Shown piece by piece: positions 51,101 through 59,251 of a stretch of 64,000 nt of DNA (its first letter is position 1; every line of letters begins with the position of its first letter). The DNA comes from Colletotrichum lupini. Taxonomy: Eukaryota > Ascomycota > Sordariomycetes > Glomerellales > Glomerellaceae. The DNA is taken from NCBI RefSeq assembly GCF_023278565.1, contig NC_064676.1, positions 744,001 through 808,000 of the forward strand, written 5' to 3'. Made by a program: the position numbers and the translations under genes. The notes below the pieces were generated by a model. It did not search any database, was not told the origin of the DNA, and saw nothing but the letters and a program-made list of their open reading frames with translations.

Positions 51101-54100
51101 ACGAACGTCCTCTATTATAAAAATATATTCTAACCTGTTATTTTAAATAGTATAGTTTAGAATCTCCTCTTATAATATCTCTTACTTAATATAAGTTTTT
51201 ACGTTATATAATTCTTGTTTAGTATAATTAATAGCCTTAGTTAGTACGTCTTTAATCCGGATCCCATTAACCTAGCTACCGTTAGGCTAAATAGATATTT
51301 TATATTATAAAAAGGCCTAGTTAATTATTAAGCCTTTTTTATTAGCTAATTATACGGCTATTATAGCAACTATTTAAGTAACTATTATTCTTTTTATACT
51401 AGTCTCCTACTTAAGCTCTTTTTACTAATTAACTACTTTTTCTTTCTTATTAAGTATATAAGCGTTAGTTATTTTTAAAAGCTACTACTTAAAAGGCTTA
51501 TTAACTACGGTATTAAGAGGTTAGAAAAGGGAAATAGTTCTTAGTAAAATAAGGTAGGGCGTAATATTATATTAACGTAATTATATAAAAATAGAATTTA
51601 TTTTATAAAAAATAGTAACGTTTATAATTAAAAATTACTTATTACCCTTAGTTAGCGTTACTAATTCCTTTTTAATCTATTATTTAAATAAGTACTTATT
51701 ATTATAAGTAGTTTTATTAAACTTAATTATTACTCCTTTAGTATATAATTAGCCCTCTTTTTTTTATAATTAACCTCTTTTTTTTATAAGCTTATTATAG
51801 AAAATAATTTTTAGTTTAATCCGCTATATACTATTAGTAAATATATAAAATATAAGTATAGCCTACTACTTACTCTAATTACTACGGTTATTCTTATTAA
51901 CTACGGTTTTAGCTTTAATATTATTATACGTATAGCTATTAAAGTACTTAAATAGAACTAAGGTCTTATTAAAGTTAAGAATTTACGAATTAAGAAATTA
52001 ATAGGTTAAATTTCTAAGTAAATTTCTAAAGTTTAACTACTTTACCTTAGTTAAGCCTATTTAATTAACTTATTAAATAAAGAAAAAAAAGCTATTAATA
52101 ATTTTATAATATTCTATAAGTAGTTTTAATACCTACTTAGTAAGTTAACGTTAAGTAATTTTTATATAATTTTAAAAACTATAGAACTAACTAAGAGAAA
52201 AAGTAAAGATATATTTATTACTTAGATTTTATTAAGTAAAAATCCGCTTAGCGTTCTTTTTAAATTAATTAGTAATAACGAGCTTCCTTTTATTATACTA
52301 TTAATAAAAAGAGGTATAGAGAGCTATCTCGAGCTTAGGCTACTATAAGTAGTAGGCGTAATTAGAAAATTAAATAATAATAGAATTATAGTTTTAATAC
52401 TAAGCAATAACCGTACTTCGAGGGACTTTAAACTAATCTATAGCTTTTTAATATATAAAACGTTTATAAATTCTTAAGAGCTCGGTCTTATCTTAATATA
52501 GCCTTAATAAGTTCATTACTTTTTTATTAAGCTTCTTTACGTAATAATATTTTATAAATATTAAAAAGTCAATTTTAGTTTAGTAGGTATAGTAATAATA
52601 GCGGCGCTTAACTAGGCTATTTTATAATATATATTTTTAATTTTTAATAAGGGTAGGAGCTAGCTTGCGGCGCTTAGTTACTAAAAGTATAATTAGCTCT
52701 AGCTCTTTTATAATATTCAAGCTCTTTTTAATAAGGGCCCGTTATAAGGGTATTATAAAGTCTATAGTAAAAGTATAATTAATAGTATAATTAATAATAT
52801 AATTAGTAATAGATTTAGTAATATAATTTATAAAAGAATAAGGGTAGTAGAGGTAAGTAGAGGTACGGTTAGTAAGTAATAATAGGTAGTAAGTAGTAAG
52901 TAGTAATTAGTAGCAAATAGGTAATTAGGAAGGAGTAAAAAATAAAAAAAATAACCCTTTACTACCTTCCGTATTAAGTATAGTACTACTAAATAATCAT
53001 AAAATCTGACTTCCCAAAAGGGCTAGGTAGGGAACGTTAGTAGGGTTAGTACGGGCTAACGCAAGTTCGAACGGCGTGAGTTTCTACGGTACTAACCAAC
53101 CATGACAGACACGCACAGCAGCATCGGCAGCAACAACACGGGCAACAGCAAGTAAATGCTACCGCATCGGCTGCCAGCCAGAGGAGTCCTTCAGTATCAG
53201 ACATCACCTCACCAGACGTAGGCCTCGCCTACCAAACCTCACCCGCCGCCTCATCCTCGACCCACACTCAGACACCCCAGTCTCATTCTCACTCTCACCC
53301 TCACCCTCACACAACTGCCACGCCTCACTCAGCAACAGACCTGCGCGCCATCATCGCAGGCGCGCCGAGTCCCAACACCACCACGGGATCCCACCACAGC
53401 GACCGTCTCGCCCTCTTCGCCTCCGAAGACCTCGTCCAGCGGATGCTCCACGACTGGTTCGAGAAAGTCCACGCCCTCGCCCCCGTCCTCCACCGGCGTC
53501 GCTTCCTGCACCGCCTTAAAGCCGGCGAGGCAAACACCGACCGCACCTTTTGCGCCCTGGTCGTGAGCGTCTGCGCCGCGACGGTAGCGACGCTGCGGAG
53601 GGCCGACTACAGCCCCGTCACGGTCGAGCGGTGTCTGGACTTCATCGAGGAGCAGCACCTGCTCGACCATGGCCTTCGGAAGCCCGTCTACTCGCTGGAC
53701 TGGTGCGTCGCAATGTACAATATCGGCACGTCGGCCAGCTCGATGAACGAGGACGGGCTGGGTGACATGGGGTCGTTCCATGGTATGTCCGAGGCGGCGG
53801 CGGGGGCGAGGTTCCTTGCGTACTACCGCATGGCGGACCTGGATATGTCCGAGCAGCAGCTGCTGAAGAGGCTCTTTTGGCTGATCTTTGCAGCGTATTG
53901 GTACGTTGTCCCCATGAATGAATGCAATTACCCCTGTCTTTATCCCCCACCCAAACGCAAACACAAGCTTGGAAAAGTCGAGATGAGGAACAATCTTCGG
54001 TTGACGTTTTCCTTCATCTGAACAGTAGTGCGGACATATTCGGCAGACTGTCCGTAAGTATCGTCTCTCATCAAGAGAACCGCGCCCACCTGCGCCCTTT

Positions 54101-54737
54101 ACCCCTGACAGACTCGCAACTCGAGACAGGGCCACAGCTGTCCCACGCGGAATTACCGCCGTGGCACGGCGATACAACTTCCTACGTACCGGGGTTAAAC
54201 CAGCTAAGCGACCTCTTCCTGATATGGCATGAGGCGCAAACCGCCCCCATGAGCCTCTACGGCGGCCAAGAAGAGGCTCTCAAGCACTGGCTCGCCAAAA
54301 TCCAAACAATCATTGACAACTTTCCGCCCGAACTACGCTGGCGCGGGGGTCTGTCCCGCCCCTCTCACATAACAGAAGGTCACGACACACAAATCGCTAA
54401 CCTCTTCATCACGAGCCTCAACATCCGCTCCAATCTGCTGCAAAAGTTCGGTTCCACGGTCAAGACGCGCGCGGCGGAGCACCAGCGCATCGTTGATGAC
54501 CTACTCGAGATCCTGTACCACATGCCGCAGCACGTCCTTGAGCAGAACGGCAACAGCCTGATCCCGAAGCTGAGGGACCGCGGGGCGGCGTACATGGAGC
54601 AGATGGACGTTGGCGACGGCGCGCTGGTGATTGAGGGCGCTAGGCTGAAGCTGGAAAAGTTACTGCGGAAGCTGGATGATATTGACTGCTGGCCTGGCTT
54701 GCCTGGGATCGAGAGCCCGCAGAGTAATAGGCAATGA
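42155..54737 (+). CDS. Zn2Cys6 fungal transcription factor with a 10.5-kb transposon-filled intron
   Basis: Four exons (42155-42310, 42512-42612, 53109-53900, 54026-54737) give 586 aa. The DNA-binding cluster C43-x2-C46-x6-C53-x8-C62-x2-C65-x6-C72 is split by intron 1 (201 bp). Basic residues follow (RPRRRRGPP). Exon 3 starts with a Gln/His-rich linker including HSHSHPHPH, then the fungal regulatory domain (WFEKVHALAPVLHRRRF and onward). The frame crosses every junction, including the one over intron 2 (AA|A codon), with consensus AG at 53108. Intron 2 is 10,496 bp because of nested transposons; without them it is 87 bp with a TACTAAC branch site. The coding exons show no RIP or stops. Position between a sugar transporter and GH35 enzyme suggests it regulates that pathway. 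Whether the giant intron is spliced is unknown. Confidence 0.85.
42311..42511 (+). other. Intron 1 of the Zn2Cys6 factor
   Basis: A 201-bp intron with GTGAGC donor and GGCAG acceptor, and a CTGAC branch-like site about 10 bp before the end. It separates C46/C53 residues of the zinc cluster; only its removal gives the complete six-cysteine motif. Confidence 0.88.
42927..43116 (-). repeat. 3' LTR of Gypsy element
   Basis: This 190-bp LTR matches 50779-50968 with only C/T and G/A differences. It starts TATAAGAGATT and ends TTTATTATA, both likely RIP-altered TG...CA ends. It is the 3' LTR because pol runs on the minus strand. Confidence 0.9.
43740..45330 (+). pseudogene. Degraded frame antisense to Gypsy pol, unknown product
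   Basis: In one plus-strand frame the translation is coherent over about 1.5 kb, with runs of varied polar and charged residues (for example FRFKFNKS, KELSSDLKNSF, NKRRYFNVNN), broken almost only by TAG or TAA, as expected where CAG/CAA Gln codons have been hit by RIP. It lies between the integrase and the 3' LTR and runs opposite to pol. It may be an extra antisense gene of the element, captured host sequence, or a third nested repeat. No family recognised. Confidence 0.4.
50779..50968 (-). repeat. 5' LTR of Gypsy element
   Basis: The 190-bp direct copy of 42927-43116, followed directly by target duplication TAAAA. It lies upstream of the minus-strand gag-pol remnant. Confidence 0.9.
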
Positions 54738-55654
54738 AACAAAGACAAGTTAAATGACCCAAAGTACTTACTTGACCCGCGAAACCAGTGCAACTTCCTC
54801 ATGCATGAACCGAAACGTCCCATGATGTTTTCCCTAGGAGGATGTGATGGTGGGCGGGAACTCTCTTCGGCGGCAGCCCGAACGGAACGTTGTGACTCCA
54901 CACATCCACAATCCATCCGGCGTGGTTGTGGGTTGCGGAGACTTTATTTCTGGAGACTGTGGGTTTGAGGAGATCCAAAGCCTCAACAGATGCGAAGTAT
55001 TTCCGAAGTCAACGCATGTTTAGTTCCTGGAACTCGGATCAAAGAGTCTTCTTCCAGCTTTCAATTTCTCCAACTAAAATGCGTCATCAGAAGCGGGGAA
55101 ATGGTCTTAAGTCTTGAATGTTAACCCACCTTGACATGGACTAAAACATAGGACAATAGTAACAGAATATGGCATACCCGAAGCTGTAAGTCGAGTTGCG
55201 AAGAATATCCGAAGCTATCTAAAGGGATCGAACTCGGCCCATCAGGCGATCTGCAAACTCCCGTCTGACATGCCGCGGCAGTAATGGATCCTCTTCCCCA
55301 TTCAAACGTTTTGAAGCGGACGAATGGCGGACGTTTCGACTGCCGGAAGCAGATAGAAGCCCACACCGGACAGCCATTCAGCAAGTCATCTTCGGATTCT
55401 CCGAGGCGGAGCTGGCGCCGGCGAGAGACCCTCCAAAAAGCGGTTCGTTGATAGAGAAAGCTCCTCGGGATAATGTTGACTCGAAATCATTCTGATATTA
55501 TTTCAACCTGACAACGAGCGGCGAGCGTTTCCAATCCGTGGTCTTCAGCTCTCTGCCCTCTCCCTTCTAACTCTTCCCTGATCTCACGCTGTCTCGTTCA
55601 CGGCTGCCTTCAAACACAAACACACACACTCTCTCTCTCTCTCAATAGCCCATC
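54738..55654. promoter_or_regulatory. Intergenic and promoter of the GH35 gene, with CA/CT tract
   Basis: About 920 bp with no supported gene. A CACACA/CTCTCT pyrimidine tract at about 55,618-55,644 lies directly before the GH35 start codon, a common feature of fungal 5' leaders. A shared regulator site could be sought here, but none stands out. Confidence 0.5.
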
Positions 55655-57358
55655 ATGACAGCATCAGAATCCCCCGCCATGCAACTCCCTCACCTCCGCC
55701 GCACCAATGGCAACACCCAGCTCTACCTCAAGGGCAAGCCCTTCCTCATGCTCTCCGCCGAGCTTCACAATTCCTCCCTCTCCTCAGCCCGCTTCATGTC
55801 CGAGGTCTGGCCCGCCATGAAGTCAAACCACATCAACACCCTCCTCGGCGCCGTGACATGGGAGGACATTGAACCCACCGAGGGCAACTTCAACTTCTCC
55901 GAGCTCGACGCTGTGCTCGCCGGTGCGCGGGAACACGATATGCACCTCGTACTCCTGTGGTTCGGCACCTACAAGAACGGCATCTCGACGTACGCGCCGC
56001 ACTGGGTAAAACGAGACACTAAGCGTTTCCCGCGCGTGCAGGTCCTTGAGAAGGGAGGCGTCAAGAGGACCATTGAGATGGTCACGCCGCTCAGCGAGGA
56101 GGGTTGCGCAGCGGACTCGAGGGCCTTTGCTGCGCTGTGCAAGCACCTCGCCCAGGTCGACGCCGAGCACAACACGGTGCTCATGATCCAGGTCGAGAAC
56201 GAGACGGGTCTTCTGGGCGACTCCCGCGACCGCTCCCGCCGCGCCGACAAGGCCTTTGCCGCGCCCGTACCCGAGGCGCTCCTCCGTCACCTCAACGAGA
56301 AATCAGCCGACCTACACCCCAAATTCAAGGCCCGCTTCGCCGACCCGCCTGCCTCGGGCTCGCACTCGTGGACATCCGTCTTCGGCTCCGGACCTTCAGC
56401 AGACGAAGCCTTCATGGCCTACCACATCTCCTCCTACGTCGGCCGCGTCGCCGCCGCCGGAAAGAAAGAATACGATATCCCCCTCTACACAAACACCTGG
56501 CTCAACTTCGATGACCCCGCAGACCTCGACCTCCGCGGCGTCCCCATCGTGGTCGGCGGCGGCGCAGCACCAGGCATATACCCCTCCGGCGGACCCTGCC
56601 CGCATGTCCTCGACATCTGGCGCCACAACACAATCTTCACCGCCGAAAAGTCCCTCGACTTCCTCGCGCCGGACCTCTACTTCCATACCTACGAGGCCGT
56701 GTGCAAAGACTACACGGCCCAGGGCAACCCGCTCTTCATCCCCGAGCAGCGCCGCGACGAAAACGGTGCCCGGCGGGTGTGGTTGTCCTACGGCACCTAC
56801 GGCGCCCTCGGCGCGAGCCCCTTTGGCATCGATACCGGCCCGGAGATCGTCGGGCGCGAGTTCAAGCTGCTCGCGCAGGTGGCGCCGTATCTGCTCGCCG
56901 CGAAGCCCGAGGATAGGTTCGGCTTCTTCTTTGACGAGGAGATCAACACGGCGGGCAAGGGCGAGAGGTGGACCAAAGTGATTGGCGACGTTGAGGTCAT
57001 CGTCGAGCGCGCTTTCGTGTTTGGCAAGCCTGGACCCGGCGGCGGTATGATTATTCACCTCGGCGACGCCAAGTTCCTGGCCGTGGGCCGCGGCTTCAAC
57101 GTCCACTTCAAGAGCGTGCGGCCGGAAGCAACGTTTACTGGAATTCTTGCGGCTGCTGAGAAAGAGGTTGATGAGAAGGGTGAGCTACGGACGCTGCGGG
57201 TGTTCAATGGTGATGAGACGCGCAGCGGAGAGTTTTTGATTATGCCTAATGACGATCCGGACTATGGTGGATTCCCCATTGCTGTTACGGTCCCGGCGCG
57301 GACGTGTATCGTTGAGATTGAAGCGTACTGGGTTGCAGAGAATGAGGAGGACCGATGA
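55655..57358 (+). CDS. GH35-type beta-galactosidase (DUF5597-like)
   Basis: An uninterrupted frame of 567 aa; the ATG follows a pyrimidine-rich leader. The first half is a TIM barrel with the family-typical FLMLSAELHNSS opening, WEDIEPTEG, and LWFGTYKNG..YAPHWVKRD. The proposed catalytic acid/base is E183 (QVENETG) and the nucleophile E364 (FIPEQRR). The C-terminal 170 residues fit the DUF5597 beta-sandwich of GH35/GH42-related enzymes. Expected reaction: hydrolysis of terminal beta-galactosides. There is no signal peptide, so the enzyme is probably intracellular and needs an importer, which suits the nearby MFS transporter. Codons are strongly GC3-rich, unlike the TE-laden neighbour, suggesting good expression. 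The exact substrate (lactose, plant galactosides) is not deducible. Confidence 0.88.
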   Translation: MTASESPAMQLPHLRRTNGNTQLYLKGKPFLMLSAELHNSSLSSARFMSEVWPAMKSNHINTLLGAVTWEDIEPTEGNFNFSELDAVLAGAREHDMHLVLLWFGTYKNGISTYAPHWVKRDTKRFPRVQVLEKGGVKRTIEMVTPLSEEGCAADSRAFAALCKHLAQVDAEHNTVLMIQVENETGLLGDSRDRSRRADKAFAAPVPEALLRHLNEKSADLHPKFKARFADPPASGSHSWTSVFGSGPSADEAFMAYHISSYVGRVAAAGKKEYDIPLYTNTWLNFDDPADLDLRGVPIVVGGGAAPGIYPSGGPCPHVLDIWRHNTIFTAEKSLDFLAPDLYFHTYEAVCKDYTAQGNPLFIPEQRRDENGARRVWLSYGTYGALGASPFGIDTGPEIVGREFKLLAQVAPYLLAAKPEDRFGFFFDEEINTAGKGERWTKVIGDVEVIVERAFVFGKPGPGGGMIIHLGDAKFLAVGRGFNVHFKSVRPEATFTGILAAAEKEVDEKGELRTLRVFNGDETRSGEFLIMPNDDPDYGGFPIAVTVPARTCIVEIEAYWVAENEEDR

Positions 57359-57901
57359 ATTGCATTGTCTATTGAGACTGAGATGAAGACATCCACACTT
57401 GGAAATGACATACTAAACTAGGACAAGGTATGGTTCTACGGTTCCGACTACCTTAGTTAGAACAGGTACAGAAGGGGTACGATATAGAGATATGAAAGAC
57501 TTCATAGACAGATTGTACATGCAATTCACGATTTAATGACACTCTTATCCCTAAGCAGTCCAATCAAGTTTGCGCTGAGGTGTTGGCGATGTCAAGTATT
57601 GGCGGGGCTTGACTATGGCTCGTGTTATCGGCTCCCGCATCGCGAAGGGCGTCAATGACAACTCTGACGTAGACGCTGACAAAACACAACACAAAACTCA
57701 CGCCCTTTGAGATTTTTAAGCATGTCAACTTCGACTCCCATATGTTCGTCTTGAAGGTTTCGATAACCCCAATTTACTGCAAAATCTGGAGCCTTTAGAG
57801 CCTGAGACCTCATCATTCACCGGTCGCAACTCACTCACATCTCACTCAACAACTCAACACCACGATACCCTCCCTATAAGACCCCCCACCACTACACAAC
57901 G
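57359..57901. other. Intergenic between GH35 and GFA genes
   Basis: 543 bp containing the GH35 3' flank and the promoter of the GFA-domain gene. No gene or repeat seen. Confidence 0.5.
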
Positions 57902-58435
57902 ATGACTTCAGCCTCTTCACCGGGACCAAAACCCACGACGGTAGCAGGAGGCTGCTTATGCGGCGCCCTCCGCTACGAAGCGACCTTCTCAGACACCCAC
58001 GACTTCAACGCCAATGCCCAGACGTGCCAATGCACCCAGTGCCGCAAGCAATCCGGCGCCCTCTTCGTCGCCTTTCAGCGCGTCCCCTGGCCTATGAAGT
58101 GGACGTCTCTCAAAGGCACATCAACGCTACGCGAGTTCAGCATCACACCCATGGCGAAGCGAGGGTTCTGCACAGAATGCGGCTCGTGGCTTTACTACCA
58201 AAGCGAGGGGGAGGAGTGGGGTGGTATTTGTCTTGGGACGCTTGACCAGGAGGCTCTCATCGGGGAAAAGGGTCAGAAGGGAGGGTTTGGTGCGATACTG
58301 GCGAGTGGTTTGGGTGGGCATGAATGGTGTGAGAATGAGATACCTGGCGTGACGGATGATATTCCCATGCTGAGGAGGGGACAGAGGAATCAGCAGAATG
58401 GCAGTGATGCTGTCGTCGTGAAGGCTAAGCTGTGA
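57902..58435 (+). CDS. GFA/CENP-V-fold zinc protein
   Basis: A single exon of 177 aa. The GFA zinc-binding pattern is clear: GGCLCGALRYE (C18, C20), CQCTQCRKQSG (C42, C44, C47) and RGFCTECGSWLYY (C90, C93). Family members resemble glutathione-dependent formaldehyde-activating enzyme, but most fungal copies have no proven reaction and may be S-hydroxymethyl-glutathione or other carbon-sulfur lyases. Length and compactness match a one-domain cytosolic protein. It converges on the SLATT gene, with stop codons only about 130 bp apart. No pathway can be assigned from the neighbours. Confidence 0.88.
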   Translation: MTSASSPGPKPTTVAGGCLCGALRYEATFSDTHDFNANAQTCQCTQCRKQSGALFVAFQRVPWPMKWTSLKGTSTLREFSITPMAKRGFCTECGSWLYYQSEGEEWGGICLGTLDQEALIGEKGQKGGFGAILASGLGGHEWCENEIPGVTDDIPMLRRGQRNQQNGSDAVVVKAKL

Positions 58436-58564
58436 AATACGATAAGTCGGTATGAGATGTGAATTGAAGCTCAATATGATTCAAGGACCGCGCTCTTCAT
58501 GAGATCAATGAACTGCTCACAACTCGCACGAACCAAGTAAGATTCTGCATCTCAAACCTGAGTA

Positions 58565-59251
58565 TCACCGCCCCCGAAGCCATCTCATCGTCGAGCCCTT
58601 CCCCTTTCTCCCTTCATCCTCGTACTCCTCCCCGGGCCCTCCGTCCTCTCCCCGTTCGTTCGCCGCATTCCATCGCCGATACGCCGCCTCAACCAGCCCC
58701 CCAACCTCCTCCCTCGTCCCGCCGACCGTCCCGAGAACCATCAACGCCTCCGTCTCCTCAATCCAATTCTGCAGTCTTCGGAAATCAATCTCCTTATTCT
58801 TCAACTTATCCGGCATCCCCTGCCCCTTCATCCACGTCAACACGCCCGCGACAACGGTATTCACGCCGCCGAGCACCGTGATACTTGTCCGGTGAACCCC
58901 CGCCTTGGGGCCCAGGCAAGTGAGCACGCCGCCGACGACGATTTGCGTTGCGTGGCAGCTGTAGATGAGTACGGTGGCGAGGATGCGGAGGGTGCGGAAG
59001 CGGCGGTGGGCTGCGATGGTGGAGGCGTAGATGCCGAGGGCGGAGGTGCGGCCTGCTTCGAGGTCGCAGTCGTCGGCGGGCTGGAGGTGGGTGTTTATGC
59101 CGACGGCGCGGCGGAAGAGGAGCAGCGTCGAGGGGTTGGGGTCGGCATCGGCTTCGTTGTGGGGAGAGGAGGGGGAGGCATCGCGGGGTAGAAGCGGGGA
59201 GTTCTCGTCGTCGTGATCGTCACTTGGACGGGAGGGGAGAGGTTTCGACAT
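58565..59251 (-). CDS. SLATT-domain two-helix membrane protein, fungal type
   Basis: A single exon of 228 aa from ATG 59251; the frame runs further upstream only via TTG. An acidic, Pro/Ser-rich N-terminus (DDHDDENSPLLPRD) is followed by two membrane helices at about 88-110 (RILATVLIYSCHATQIVVGG) and 121-140 (RTSITVLGGVNTVVAGVLTW), then KGQGMPDKLKNKEIDFRRLQNWIEETE and a charged tail. The hydrophobic pair followed by KGQG.P.KL and a helical stretch is the SLATT_fungal layout. In bacteria, SLATT proteins are linked by gene context to nucleotide-signalled conflict systems as pore-forming effectors; the fungal role is unproven. No sensor or nucleotidyltransferase partner is adjacent here. Confidence 0.75.
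   Translation of the reverse strand: MSKPLPSRPSDDHDDENSPLLPRDASPSSPHNEADADPNPSTLLLFRRAVGINTHLQPADDCDLEAGRTSALGIYASTIAAHRRFRTLRILATVLIYSCHATQIVVGGVLTCLGPKAGVHRTSITVLGGVNTVVAGVLTWMKGQGMPDKLKNKEIDFRRLQNWIEETEALMVLGTVGGTREEVGGLVEAAYRRWNAANERGEDGGPGEEYEDEGRKGKGSTMRWLRGR

Larger units (their letters stand above)
42683..53089. mobile_element. Unclassified TIR DNA element hosting a nested Gypsy element
   Basis: Terminal inverted repeats of 52 bp (42683-42734 and 53038-53089) match except for a few C/T and G/A differences, as RIP would cause. TA is duplicated at 42681-42682 and 53090-53091; no longer duplication fits. After subtracting the nested retrotransposon and its duplication, the host element is about 2.36 kb. 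The remaining interior (42735-42921, 50974-53037) is almost free of CpA and full of stops. I could not recognise a transposase, so the superfamily is open; the TA target points to the Tc1/mariner side. The stretch 52,750-52,920 is low-complexity AATTA/GTAGTA repeats. Confidence 0.82.

Noticed and set aside
54051..54087. Possible extra intron in exon 4 of the Zn2Cys6 factor (GTAAGT at about 54056)
   Set aside because: The sequence reads on in frame without stops into family-like residues and a good acceptor at suitable distance is not evident; kept as exon.
56396..57106. Long antisense frames within the GH35 gene
   Set aside because: Shadows caused by high GC3 in the real gene; the sense strand has catalytic motifs and a proper start.
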